Shown: in pieces, positions 10,730-22,118 of the stretch
Layout: each line of letters opens with the position of its first letter
Numbering within the stretch: the stretch's first letter is position 1
Source: Morinoia aosen
Lineage: Eukaryota > Arthropoda > Malacostraca > Amphipoda > Talitridae
Assembly (NCBI GenBank): GCA_030386875.1
Contig: CM059558.1
Span: 10,735,501 to 10,799,500, forward strand
Reading direction: 5' to 3'
DNA: 64,000 bases
Made by a program: the position numbers and the translations under genes
The notes under the pieces: generated by a model
Databases searched by the model: none
Seen by the model: the letters and a program-made list of their open reading frames with translations, nothing else
What the model was told of the DNA's origin: nothing

Positions 10730-13060
10730 CTTATATTTGAACATGAAAGATATTAACAGCCACTTTCCTTACAATGTTTCCCTTCAGCCACTTGGGACCG
10801 TTTTTTAAATTCAGAGCAAGAACTTGATCACCGACATCAAATTGAGTTACATACATAGGCTTAGACCTGGACACAGAATATTTAGGATAAACTTTATCTC
10901 TGGAAGTAACAAATTTACGATTGTTGAGCGAAACAGAGGGAGCAATTTTTGTAACGCTATGCGGAATACAATGTGATTGAAATAATGCTTTTGCTAGACT
11001 GGATTTGAACGATTCGGAAGAAGAGAGTTTTTTCAACTGGTATTTTATGACTCTTACCCCTCTCTCAGCTTGCCCATTGCTTGCTGGAAAAGAGGGCGGA
11101 GGTGTGAGGTGCTCAAGGCCGTTGGAAATTCGAAAATCTTTAAAGTCTGAGATAAAAATTTAGAAGCATTGACACTTTCGAGCACATCATACAACCCGTT
11201 TCTGCTGAAAATCATTCTCAAAGCATCGGTAGTATCTGACACACTCGTAGATGTTACCACTTCACATTCAATATATTTGGAGAAAGCATCTACTGCATTG
11301 AAAACAATTTTATTCTCGTAGAAAAGGTGATCAACATGAATACGTTCAAAAGGACGAGAAGGAGTGGGCCATTCTACATTTCTAGCGTTAGGTTTTGCTC
11401 GATTTAATTGAACATTGAGGACAACATTTTACGATGTCTTCAATAGTTTTGTCCATTCCGGGAAACCAAATAACACATCTGGTCAACGATTTCATGCCCC
11501 AAATGCCAGGATGTCTATCATGGAATGTCTCAAGAACTAGACTACGCAATGACTTGGAAGTTAAAACCCTTTCTTTATAAAGTATGCAACCTTTCATGAT
11601 GGTCATCTGATTTAGCAGGTTCTTAAATTTAGACAAATTAGGAATAGGGTTAGGAGGCATGCCAAACTTAATGTATTGTTTGAGTTGGTATAGGTCGCTA
11701 TCCATATCAGAATGAGTTTTTATATTTTCACAGGTGACAGGAGTTTTATCGAGAGCGTTCTCTGCAAAAATCATTTCGTACAGTTCTAGTTATTTCAGTT
11801 GTGGGTAGGGGAAGCCTACTGAGCCAATCGCTGTTTATGTTACATTTACCTTTCGAATAGCTGAAAACATAGTCAAACTAGGAAAGTCTGAGAGCCCATC
11901 TTTGAATTCGAGCGGAACAGTTGAGAGGTACACCCTTGTTATTTGCAAAAATTTTACAAAGAGGCTTTTGATCATTATGGATGATAAACTTTGCTCCATG
12001 AAGAAATTTCTTGAATTTCTCAACTCCAAAACGACACTAAGTTTCTCCCTTTCGATGTTAGAATAGTTTTGTTCTGCATTATTTAGAGATCTTGAAATAA
12101 ATTGAATAGGACACCAATCATGAGAAGAACCAACGCGTTGCATGAGTATGGCAGCGACCCCATATCCCGAACTGTCAGTTTCAAGAAGAGTTCCATGGTT
12201 GGGATCAAACAATTTTAGAAGTTTATGCGAACGAAAGATGTCTTTGATTGTCTGGACACTTTTATCCTGTTTTGGAGTCCACCGGAACGGTAAATTTTTC
12301 TTAAGTAGCGAATACAGAGGATGCATGACATCAGAAAAGTTGGGTACAAAACGACTATAGAAATTATACAATCCAATGAAGGCTTACAACTGTTTGAGAT
12401 TTTTAGGAACAGGAGCATTGAGAATAGCGTCTACTTTCTCAGAGTTAGAGTGAACACCTTTGTTGTCGAAAACGTACCCTAGATAAGACACACGATCAGT
12501 TAGAAAGGCACATTTAAACAGATTCAAGCGAATTCCAGCATTTTTGAGAACAGACAAGACTTTGTCAAGAACCTCCAAATGAGCATCATGGGAAGAGGTC
12601 AATATGAGTAGGTCATCCTGGTACACAATAATGTTATCGATGCCAGAAAGAGTCCTATTCATGAACGCTTGAAAAATGCCGGGGCTTGCACGTAATCCAT
12701 AAGGTAAGTAATTATACATAAATAGACCTTCTGAGGTGTTGATGGTCGTAACCATCTTTGATGCTTCGTCCAACGGAATTTGCAGAAACGCGCTAGACAA
12801 GTAAATTTTTGAGAAAAACTTCGCGTCTCCGACTTGAGAAATGACACCATCAATAACAGGCAGTACAGATTGATCTGGTTTCAGAAAATTGTTGATGGAG
12901 GCTGAAAAATCTCCACAGATTCTCACACTGCCGTCAGACTTTAGAACATTAACGGTAGGAGATGCCCATTGGCTATCACACACCTTAGAAATTTTACCCA
13001 TACTCTGCAAGCGCTCCAGATCGGTTATGACAGAATCTTTTATTCGTCAAGGAACAGGGC
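10730..13060 (-). pseudogene. Gypsy-A pol remnant: integrase, RNase H, reverse transcriptase
   Basis: Read leftwards, the reverse transcriptase lies at about 13.0-12.4 kb, with a YQDDLLI catalytic block and YLGYVFDNKGV. The RNase H follows at about 12.3-11.9 kb, around LLETDSSGYGVAAILMQ. The integrase lies at about 11.8-10.7 kb, with an HHCC zinc-binding head (HDRHPG...CCPQC) and a C-terminal GDQVLALNL...KWLKG stretch. These enzymes copy the element RNA and insert the DNA in living relatives. The region is broken and treated here as a fossil. Confidence 0.85.
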
Positions 13061-13229
13061 GTGCTTTAAAATATACAGGAATTGCCTAAGGCAACACATC
13101 AAGATGAACGGTATCTCTAACGTGAGACTGTGAGTCACATGATAAATATGAATCGTGTTTCAAAGACAAGCTTCTCGGCAAGTTATGACAATCCGTTTTA
13201 TTTATGAAGTTGTATTTATCGGGAATGAC

Positions 13230-14560
13230 AACGTTTACGTTGAGTTTAAACAAATATCTCGGCCAAGTAAGTTGAATCTTTCATCTTGCACAATGAGAAA
13301 CTTGTGATTAAAACTAACGTTTTTATAATCAATAATTCCTGAAGATTGACTAAGCCAGTTTACCGTGCCACTACTGTATCCGAGAACTTTGCTGCACGTA
13401 GGATTTACAACAGCACCAACTGTAAGTGCATCTCTATTACGTATAGTTGAGACTGCACTACCATTGTCAAGCAAAAATGCAACAGGTTTACCATTTAAGT
13501 TGCATGTAATCATAGTAGGCTCTTTAGTAACGGGAATTACAGTGGTGTTTACTCTAAAAATTAGAATAATTTAAGGGATAATCAGAAAATCCATGTACAG
13601 AATTACCGTCACCACTGTCGTTCCTAAGGTTTTGTAGACCAACTTCGTTCTTAGGCACCTGTGAACTCTTCATTAACACATCTTCTCTTCCGACGTTTCA
13701 ATGACAACCGCTTCTCTACGGCTGCACCGCGGAAGAGTGAACTGCATCAAATTTTCCTCGAGTAGGTCCTGCTGGAAAAGGCCGTGCTGCCGTCGTAGAT
13801 TTGCAGATTTCAGAAATGTGGCCTGCTTTTCAACATTTTTGGCATTTTAATTTCAAAGCATAACAATTCTTTGCAAGGTGCTTCTGCCTAGTTCCGCAGC
13901 GAATGCATATGTAGTCCGGCGGTAGTTTTTCTGTTGTGAAAACGTTGAAGATGAATCCTCACGAATAATATCTTTAGCGTCGGAGCTTAACTGTTCGATG
14001 AGTTTTGCATGTTCAACACATTCTTTGAATGTTTTGCGATCACACTTCTGTAGAACTGCACTGAGAATTTGCGTTGAATGCAGACCAGCCACGAAACATC
14101 TCTCAAGAGACGATCGCGACAGCAATTTTCGTAGTTGCATTTTCGTAGTCCTTTAACGTTTTAGCATAACTTTTTATGGATTCGTTAACACCTTGCTTTC
14201 TATTTAGAAATGTAACCGATGCACCGACAATGGATTTTTTATTTCAAATTGCTGTGTTAACTTCTCTTCTAGTTCGTCATACGTAACATCAGTTAGTAAC
14301 GTAGTTTAATTCGTCGTGGTTTATCAGTAATTATGTTTACAGGCCACGCTTTAATTAAAATACTGGCTTTTTTACCGTCATTGTTTCCCGCCTTCTGAAG
14401 AGCGTCTGCACACTGTACTATAAAACGTTGTATGAATTCACTCACTGTTTCCATTTTAACGTCGAACGGAGGACAGCTAACTGTAGTAAATGCCATCCTA
14501 ATTCCAGAGCACTTGTAAAGTTCAATTTCACTTTGGAAATTCGAAGTTCTCGTCGCCAAT
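13230..14560 (-). pseudogene. Gypsy-A gag and protease remnant
   Basis: Protease-like sequence (GKPVAFLLDNGSAVSTI) lies at about 13.5-13.24 kb. Gag-like sequence runs from about 14.55 to 13.8 kb, including SEIELYKCSGIRMAFTTV-type and QRKNYRR-type stretches and the helical KECVEHAKLIEQL segment usual before the zinc knuckle. Gag would form the particle and the protease would cut the polyprotein. The region is broken. Confidence 0.65.
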
Positions 14561-14565
14561 TGCAG

Positions 14566-14872
14566 TGTCGCTATTTTCAGTACGACTAGAGGTTTATTTA
14601 GCAGAAGCTGTAACTTCAACTCGCCTAGCCGAATACCTGGCAGAAGGATAGGGAAACGCGCAGTAGGACTTCTAGTATAGTACTGACTCAAAAAGGGACA
14701 GACATTCCTTAAGTCTAGAGTGCCCCCGGAAGTTGAACAAAGACCTTCCGTTAAAAACACAACAAGGCGGCTTCCGTCGGCTGCGGCTATGACGCTTCCG
14801 CCGGTGACCGCGATATCCCAAACCAAGTGTGATATGGACATCCGGCTGCGAGGCCTATATTGAGATACTACA
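14566..14872 (-). repeat. Gypsy-A 5' LTR
   Basis: Second copy of the 307-bp LTR. In element orientation the internal region begins directly after it with the primer-binding-type motif. Confidence 0.9.
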
Positions 14873-15130
14873 TAGATCCAAATTAATTTGCGTCTTACAC
14901 TGTGAGGTTGACATCAGAGGCAATTTTTTATTGTTTCGTATCAACTAGTAAGCTAAATAACCAGCTCGGATAGAATGAAATACTTTACAACACAAAATTT
15001 TTATTTTCTTTGCTTATAACATCTGCACAAAAGAGTTCACTCGATTCAAATACATGAGTAGGATCGTTGTATAATGCTAACCTCAACATTTGCATCATTG
15101 TTGGAACAAAACGAGGAAGTCGAAAACAAC
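14873..15130. repeat. Diverged tandem repeat array, right part
   Basis: This continues the unit cut by Gypsy-A at 10201. 'actgtgaggttgacat', 'caactagtaagctaaataaccagctcg' and 'aagagttcactcgattcaaatacatgag' follow in the order seen in the units at 8940-9180 and 9560-9790. Confidence 0.7.
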
Positions 15131-15502
15131 CTAAAATAGCGTGGTCAAAATTTACTCAAAGAGTGTTAGGGATGACACATTGACACACAAGATTAACAGG
15201 AACATTTAAGGACAGGAATATATTCTATATGTATACACACATATATGTACAAACATATATATATATATATACTCGTATATACATACGAGCGTCACATATG
15301 CGTAGATACATGTACCTAATTTTCGCATGCAAGCAATCCTATTGCATATGCATATTACAAAAATGTCTTGATTGTTGTATAAAGTATCGAAAGGTAGGAT
15401 AATTAGCAATAAAAATTCCTGACTACTTTTCCTGTACGTACTGAAGTTCACGCTTTTGTGTAGACGCAAAATAACGAGCTATTTTAGTTTTGAATTCTCT
15501 TA
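15131..15502. other. Unassigned, with a short (AT)n tract
   Basis: No gene is visible. A TATATATAT tract lies at about 15,256-15,272, within alternating CATATG/TACATA sequence. Confidence 0.5.
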
Positions 15503-16525
15503 AGGGATCTACTACCCTGGACTCGACCTCGTCGTTCAAACTTCACTGTAGACATTTCTATTGCACCGATAAGAACGAAAATTTACACGTGGATGTAAAA
15601 TTGATTTACAAACACATTTGCGTCCATAAACATTTTCCGATTTCCGCAAAAAAATGATATATTTCGCGATTATTAGAAAAATATATATAGTTGCGCAAAC
15701 CCTACCCACTCTATAATTTTCAACATAGAAGCGTGATTTTGGTCTCATTCGACGTGGAAGGACTACCAAGACCGTAATGTAGCATTTTGTTGAATTTCGG
15801 ATTAGAAAAAAATTTATGGTTACATATGTCAAAAAAGTGTAATTAAAAGACAAATTCAATATACTTTTTTTAATCTCGTATTACAGGATTCTATTGCAAC
15901 TAGGTAAATGAAAATAAATCACGATACGTAAAATTGAATTCTAAACACATTTGACTCAAATGAAATTTTTGAAATTCGCGATAGAAAAGAGTTATTGGAC
16001 GAGCAGATATACATACATATCTATATTTTTCTGCGCAAAACCGCATCCCTTCTACAATTTTCAACGTAGAAGCGTGATTTTGGTCTCATTCGATGCGGCT
16101 TGACAGTGGAAACAGCGTAGTAAAGCAAAATTCTATTTGAATTCTAAATTATATTTTTATTGGGAAAAAACTGGAATAAATACATTTTTTTACATGGTGG
16201 ATATTTCTAACTATAACTTTTTTTCTAGTTCGAAAATAAAAAAAATTCTACGTTACGGTCTTGTCGAATGAGACCAAAATCACGCTTCTAATTTGAAAAT
16301 TATAGAGTGGGTAGGGTTTTGCGCAAGGATTTATATTTTTCTAATAATTGCGAAATGAAGTATTTTTTTTTGCGACAATCGAAAAATTTTATAAATGCAA
16401 TGTGTTTGGAATTACATTTTACATATCTGTATGCATTTTCGTTCACCTAGTTGCGATAGAAATGGGATAAAAGACATTTGTAAAATTTGGAAGTCAAAGG
16501 GTAGTTCAGGGTAGTAGATCCCCTA
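15503..16525. mobile_element. Three-armed MITE-like element
   Basis: The outer ends are inverted copies: GGGATCTACTACCCTG on the left, and its complement ending CAGGGTAGTAGATCCC on the right. A left arm (about 15,504-15,790) and an inverted right arm (about 16,250-16,524) share the segment TAGAAGCGTGATTTTGGTCT plus flanking sequence. A third arm, direct to the left one, lies at about 15,888-16,115 without its own outermost end. There is no transposase, so it is non-autonomous. The flanks are TTAA on the left and CTAAA on the right, so the superfamily is not settled. PIF/Harbinger (3-bp TAA/TTA) or a TTAA-targeting group are candidates. Confidence 0.75.
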
Positions 16526-16529
16526 AATG

Positions 16530-18488
16530 CTTGAGGGGTTATGATGTTCTGGGGAAGTTTGTTGCACAGTAAGGTGCCTGGTCCTGACAGAGCTTTCTAC
16601 CCAATGTTAGATGAACGGCATTTGATTAAGACAGCATGTCTCCTATTCGGTTTTAGGTAGGTGAAGGTAGAGGGATGGAATTTCACTATTTCAGCATTGC
16701 TCAGAGGAAGGTATAAAGAGGAGAACAAGTGTTGGGCTTTGTGCTCCAGAAACCTTTCCTGAATAGGAGTCGAGCCGAGCTTATTCAGGATTCAGGAGAG
16801 GTGTTACGTGTTCATTCTTTTTAAATTTACCTTTGCGTGAAACCTTGGCTGCGAAATTCATGCATTTTTGTAAATCTTTTTGAAGATATTGAGGTATATC
16901 GTTCCGTACCAGGCTGCAATATTCAAAACGTGATAAAACCAAAGATTGAACGGACAATCATCTAGATTCTTCGTCAAACATACTTTTTATACGACTACAA
17001 AACTTTCAAGTCCCGTGAATTGTGTAGCAGGTTTTATCAACGTGGTATTTGAAGGACGTGTTTCTATCGAACCAAATACATAAATTTTTTACTTTTTCTG
17101 ATTTGTGAATTTTATCATTCCCAACCGTAAGAGTTAGATTTAGATTTTGAATATTTTTAATCGCATCTTTTGACCCAAAAATAATGAATTGCGTTTCACT
17201 CGCGTTCTGCTTGAGACTGTAGTGCCCTGCCGTAGAATCACCATCTGGCCATACAAGACCAATTTGGTTATATCATGACTGGAGGCCGATCAATAGGGCT
17301 TCAGCTTCAATTTGCTTCTGTGGTATTTCTAATATAGAGCTTGTCATTGCAATTTGAACATCATCTGCAAAGATAGAGATTCGGGTGTTAGAAGTTATTG
17401 GAGGGAAATTGTTTTTAAATATAGAAAACAATAACGGACCAAGAATGGATCCTTGAGAAACACCAAAATTGTTTTGAATGAATGGGGACAACTCATTTTT
17501 TAAGAGTACTGCATGAGACCTATTGATAAGTAGCTTTTAAGCCATTGCGGATCAACTCCTAAATTCAATATTTTTCGTAGAAGCCGATCATGTCCGACGC
17601 TGTTGATTGCTTTGGAGAGATCGATTGGTAGCCAGAGTGTTACATTTTTGATCGATATCGCTTCATTTTTTTAATGAGCGTCTTGCCAGTGTCCTTCCTA
17701 TAGGCAAATTAATTTCGATTAAGTAAATTTGACTCGTCCAATCGAGATAAAATTTAATTTGTTATCATTTTCTCCAATATTTTGTACTAGACTGGTAAAA
17801 GACTAATGGGCCTGTAATTTGATGCCGTATTTGTGTCAACAGTTTTAGGCCGCGGTCTTATTATGAAGTGTTACTATTGGTTTGGGAACTTATTAGTTGC
17901 TATTGATGTATTGATTATCAAAAGAATCAATGGTGCATTGACTGGGAAGCTCTCTTTGATGTATTGAAGACTGCAACCATCATTTCCGACTGCCTTTGTG
18001 TTTTTCAATGAGTATTAAATATTTCGTACCTCTGGTAAATCGACAAGACGTGGTCTCTACATGGCATCAGCCATTGAAGGTGCAGTTGAGTAAGAACATT
18101 CAACTCACGGTTGTAATATTCTTACCCAAACTGACGATCTTTGTAATATTAATTTTACATTCTATATAGCGGTGATCGGAAACAGAGGATGATATTGCTG
18201 CATTGCGTATTGCCGTATAATTATTTGTGATTGCCAGATCTATGAGAGTTTCAGAGACTCAAGTAATACGAGTCGGTTCTTTGGCCATTTGTGATACGTT
18301 TAATTTATGCAACAGTCTGCCAAGATGATTTTTTTAAGTCAATATTAAATTCCCCGAAAGCAGAGAATGACTTTTTTTAAATTATTCGTAGCCTTATCAC
18401 ACATGGCCGAGTAAATTAGCGATATTTGGTACTTGATGGTTGTTTTAGATTACACATTGTGGATTCAAGTTTGAGTAAAATAATTAGT
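16530..18488 (-). mobile_element. Jockey/CR1-type LINE, 3' portion
   Basis: Read leftwards, the endonuclease C-terminal half lies at about 18.36-18.13 kb: GEFNIDL, then PTRIT, SETLIDLAITN and SSSVSDHRYIECKI, matching the GDFN...TLID-TN...SDH series. The reverse transcriptase lies at about 17.8-17.1 kb and includes GVSQGSILGPLLFSIF and FADDVQIAMTSS. The distal stretch NRRHAVLIKCRSSNIG with LLCNKLPQNI at about 16.7-16.56 kb resembles the end of Jockey/CR1 ORF2. Living relatives nick DNA and prime reverse transcription there. Stops interrupt the copy. Its upstream continuation lies at 32,672, beyond the hAT-like insertion. Confidence 0.8.
17273..17491 (-). pseudogene. LINE reverse transcriptase catalytic core (fragment)
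   Basis: This 72-codon frame carries the best-preserved part of the RT. GVSQGSILGPLLFSIF is block 4, and the catalytic block FADDVQIAM keeps both adjacent aspartates. It belongs to the Jockey/CR1-type LINE described above and has no separate role. Confidence 0.8.
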
Positions 18489-18496
18489 AAATCTAT
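18489..18496. repeat. Left 8-bp target duplication AAATCTAT of the hAT-like element
   Basis: The exact octamer AAATCTAT recurs at 32,672-32,679, directly outside the matching inverted terminus. An 8-bp duplication is the hallmark of hAT insertion (P elements also make 8 bp). Confidence 0.85.
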
Positions 18497-18525
18497 CAGG
18501 GTTGCGGAGTCGGAGGAATAAATTT

Positions 18526-18735
18526 GCGACTCCGACTCCGACTCCGACTCCACCTTTCCAGAATTTGGCGACTCCGACTCCGACTCCACCTTTCCAGAAT
18601 TTGGCGACTCCGACTCCGACTCCGACTCCACCTTTTCAGAATTTGGCGACTCCGACTCCGATTCCACTTTTCCAGAATTTGGCGACTCCAACACCGACTC
18701 CGCCTATTCACAATTTTGTGACTCCAACTTCACCT
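18526..18735. repeat. Minisatellite of GACTCC blocks, left end of the hAT-like element
   Basis: Runs of GACTCC alternate with CACCTTTCCAGAATTTGGC, giving units of about 36-42 bp. Because the hexamer is a multiple of three, several frames stay open on both strands (Ser-Glu, Arg-Leu or Thr-Pro repeats). These frames should not be read as genes. A sister array with a different spacer sits at the other end. Confidence 0.9.
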
Positions 18736-18759
18736 ATTCATAATTTATAAGATAAATAT

Positions 18760-19440
18760 TTTATTTCTTAATTAGTGTACACGGACCGTCGAAAATGACG
18801 GGATTCAATACCTTTCTTCAACAAATTTTCGTTTGAGAGGAGCTTAAGCATGCTTTCAGCTTATTCCAAAGGTAACTTAATTTTCTTATAAGAGTAATAA
18901 ATACTCCGAACACAGTATTTTTGAGCCGCAAGAGAAGTAGTTATACCCTTTCGTATCGTATCCAAGATACAAAAATTCAGCATTACTGAAAGCTTTTGCG
19001 AACTTGTGTATGTATATTGTAATATGCAATACAGTACATTGTAATACAGTATATTGTAATATACAATACAGCATATTGTAATATGCGATACGCTACATTG
19101 TAATATACAATACCCCGCCGAACTCGGTATTCACGACACAAACTCGAGTATATAATGCTCTGGATCGCTCTAATTGTTTTGAAAGTGACTTATTATAGAG
19201 CACTTGCACAACGAAAATGAGTGTATTAATTGACCGCGAACTGAAACCAAGACCGCCAGTGCTAATTTCTTCCTATCAATTATTCTTAGCAGCGTGACAC
19301 AAAACGTATAAACAAACATACGACAGTCATTCTTAGTAGTAAACGGTTGCAGGTTTTGAAACCTGTGCATATGTTCATTATATTCTTTATTAGCGAACGA
19401 CTTTTAAACTGTGTACAGAGTGTTATCATCAAGATACTAG
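18760..19440. repeat. Dispersed repeat, with a palindromic TATTGTAATATAC tract
   Basis: The complement of about 18,900-19,310 matches about 56,500-56,830 over several hundred bases, for example the shared block AAGAAATTAGCACTGGCGGT and CTCGAGT...CGGCGGGG. A 13-15-bp tandem of TATTGTAATAT(A/G)CAATAC runs from about 19,013 to 19,115. The opening GTGTACA...GACGGGATTCAAT block recurs at 19,441 and, inverted, at 22,080. Class unknown. Confidence 0.6.
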
Positions 19441-19665
19441 TGTACATGATTGGTCAAAAATGACGGGATTCAATGGTATCGTTTTAAAAAAAATCTCAAG
19501 ATAAAAATGGCAAGCAAATATATCCATCCTAAGAGTACCGCGATTAAAATACAGTATTCTCGTACTTGTGCACTGGTAAAACTCGTATCACAGATACGGT
19601 CATTAAGCATCTTTAAGAACGTCGCAGACGCACACAACAACCAAGCAAGCGACAACTGTGCATTA
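19441..19665. repeat. Inverted-repeat arm, left (mate at 21,905-22,110)
   Basis: The block from GTGTACATGATTGGTC to the GTCATTAAGCATCTTTAAGA segment is found inverted at 21,905-22,110, with clear similarity along about 200 bp. The two arms face each other across 2.2 kb that contains a mariner-type MITE. They may be the ends of an old element inside the hAT-like unit. Confidence 0.55.
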
Positions 19666-19961
19666 TAATGTAAATTATTGTTCGCAAGAAATTTTTAAAA
19701 AAATTGTCACACCTTTTACGCATTTAAATGTCTTTTTAAATTTTAATGCGATAATCCGAATTTTCTAGACAGTAGATTCGATTTTCACGCAATGTTTTTT
19801 ACTTATAAACATAAGTGAGCAGATGCCAGGTTTTTCATAATATTTCAATGGTATTTATGATACTGTCCAAGCAAGCAGATTCCCATTGTAACGACATAGG
19901 GGAAATTACGCACGAGAACATATACTTATTTATAAATTAACGGACACCTGGCTTTTTATTA

Positions 19962-20740
19962 TACCGGGTGTCCCATAAAAATGTCCCCGATTTTCAAATA
20001 ATTATATCTCAGCTTTAAATTAACCTATTTGAATTGCCTATTTTCACAATGTAGTAAATTTTGTTTCCTTTTCGAATAATTTAAGTTCTTGAAAATCTGT
20101 TGAATAACCACTTTACAAGATCAATTTACTGAGAGGGGTAAAAAAACTAATTGTTCAAAGGAAAAGTTTTTGAAACAATATTGGTAATCTTCCTTATTTT
20201 GTACTCTCCATAAAACTGAACAAACAAAAATTTTAAAGAGTAACAAATCATTACCTTAAATAACGTTTAAATAAATAAAGTAATTTAGTATCCTTCGACA
20301 TACCCTCTATTTCTCTCAAGGCAAGTATTACTTCTAGCCACCATTGAACGAAGAGTTTTACCCATTATTCCACGGTTTTCTATCAGTTCTTGAAACACTA
20401 TTATTGAGAACACTTGAAACTTGAAACCTCTCAGAGGGTTTGAATACTTGGCGGTATGTAGGATGCATCGTTATGAAATTATTCTTAACAGTAGGTATTG
20501 AGAGATGGAGAAGAACACCAGTGTTGTTTCTAAAACTTTCATTTTGAACAATTTTTCTAACCCTTTCAGTAAATCGATCATCTTAAAGTGGTTATTCAAT
20601 TGATTTTCAAAACCTTAAATTATTTGAAAAGGAAACAAAATTGACTACATTGTTAATAAAAGACAATTAAAATATGTAAATTTAAAGCAGAGATATAATC
20701 AATTAAAAAGTACGGGACATTTTTGTGGGACACCCAGTAT
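19962..20740. mobile_element. Mariner-type MITE with long terminal inverted repeats
   Basis: The ends read TACYGGGTGTCCCAYAAAAA on both sides in inverted orientation, flanked by TA. The inverted arms extend inwards for about 200 bp (GTTATTCAA...AAAGGAAACAAAATT blocks). The total length is about 780 bp. No transposase frame is evident in the middle. TA target and GGGTGTCCCA termini are typical of IS630-Tc1-mariner elements of insects. Confidence 0.8.
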
Positions 20741-20970
20741 AGTGTTGATTGTTCTAACACAATAAAAGGTCAAGTGTCTTTTTTAAAAAAATAAATAAAT
20801 AGGTTTAGCTATTTCGTGAGCGTAATCTCTCCTATGTTATTACAATGGAGTTTTAGGAATTAAAACTTAAGGGCGACTGTTCAAACATTTATTTCAAATA
20901 CAGAAGAACTTCAAGGGAACAACAGCAAGTCGATTCCCGAGATTCGCAAAAAGGGAAACCGTACCCAAGT

Positions 20971-21779
20971 TAGGCGTATCTTGAGGATTCCAACAGTACG
21001 CACAGCACCCTCCTCTGTATTATTTTTATTATTAAATTCCTTTGAAATGAAGACCGAAGATCTTTAACGTAAGGTTAGTTTTTAAAACGAAACTCTCTAA
21101 AAATAGAAGACAACCAATGGACGCGGCCAGTCATCCGCACGGTACTCCGGTAGGAAATTTTAGAAGCATTCTGAATAGAGAGATACAGAGTTTTAAGATG
21201 TCTGGTCGCCGACTAGCTGAATATCGTATCATAATGCAAGATTGCCTATAGCACTAAGATTTTAAAAATTAATTGGCAATTAATTACCTTGAATAATAAG
21301 TGCCATAAATTAAATCCCTGCAAGAGCCGGGTCGAGGAGTTCAAGTCGCAGAAAGAGACTGCTTTTTACGCAAGAGAAATAAGTGAGGGTTTCCAGACCC
21401 ACTTTTGTTAAAAGGAAGACATGCTGCCCAAGCAGAGCAAGCTCAAAGATAATTTAATGAGTCAACGCAATAGCGTCACGAGTAATGTTAATTACAGCGA
21501 TTTAAGGTTAATGAAGGTCTGCTAGAAGCTCAAACATGCCTAATTATAGAAATTTAAATTTAAACACAAAAAACGGAAAGAAAAGATGCATCTGCAAAAC
21601 AAAAAACAGAAAGAACTAATTTCAACAGTAAGGCGTCTCTTGAGGATTCCAACAGTACGCACAGCATCCTCCTCTGTAGGATTTTTATTATTAAATTCCT
21701 TTAAAATGAAGACCGAAGATCTTTAGCGTAAAGTTAGTTTTTAAAACGAAACTCGCTAAAAATAGAAGACAACCAATTC
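20971..21779. repeat. Pair of about 149-bp direct repeats, 0.66 kb apart
   Basis: The segment from TAGGCGTATCTTGAGGATTC to AAAATAGAAGACAACCAAT (20,971-21,119) recurs at 21,630-21,779 with about 94 per cent identity. The sequence between shows no coding region. The layout resembles a very short LTR-type (TRIM-like) unit or a segmental duplication. I see no primer-binding site, so I leave it unclassified. Confidence 0.5.
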
Positions 21780-21904
21780 AAATTCTTGTCTGTGAACTAA
21801 GAGAGGCCAACTGAAGAAAAATTTTTCTTCCACAAAGCCGCCATCAGAAATACGGTAGATATTCAACAGGAAACTTCATTGAACAAATAAAATTGGCTGT
21901 CCGT

Positions 21905-22110
21905 CTTTGTTGTATGGTCTGCCTCCCTTTCACGCTCTTAAAGATGCTTAATGACTGTATCTGTGATGCGATTCTCACCAGTGCACAAGTACTAGAATAT
22001 TTTAATCGCGGGTGCTATTAGGATGGAAATATTTCTTTATGATCCACGTCTTTGAAGATTTGTATACAAACAATTTCGAATCCCGTCATACATGACGAGT
22101 CGTGTACACA
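21905..22110. repeat. Inverted-repeat arm, right (mate at 19,441-19,665)
   Basis: The complement carries GTGTACACGACTCGTCATGT, GACGGGATTCGAA, 'ttccatcctaatagcacccgcgatt' and 'gtcattaagcatctttaagagcgt', which matches the left arm in order. Confidence 0.55.
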
Positions 22111-22118
22111 ATTATGTA

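Larger units (their letters stand above)
10202..14872 (-). mobile_element. Gypsy-A: Ty3/Gypsy LTR retrotransposon fossil
   Basis: This element of about 4.7 kb, oriented right to left, has 307-bp LTRs at both ends. Gag, protease, reverse transcriptase, RNase H and integrase remnants follow in Ty3/Gypsy order. The RT and the stretch after it (FYSRFVPNFSDVMHPLYSLL) look closest to the Mag-like branch, from memory. The element is broken, with roughly eight or more breaks. The LTRs differ at several per cent of positions, so it is moderately old. It sits inside one unit of the flanking tandem array. A purine-rich tract (AAGGAAGGGAAAT, minus strand) precedes the 3' LTR, and a TTGGCGACGAGAAC primer-binding-type motif follows the 5' LTR. 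A clear target duplication longer than TAG is not visible. Confidence 0.92.

Noticed and set aside
18416-18750. Ser-Glu, Arg-Leu and Thr-Pro repeat proteins over the left minisatellite
   Set aside because: The 6-bp unit keeps several frames open on both strands; no start or splice context; it is the end of a transposon.
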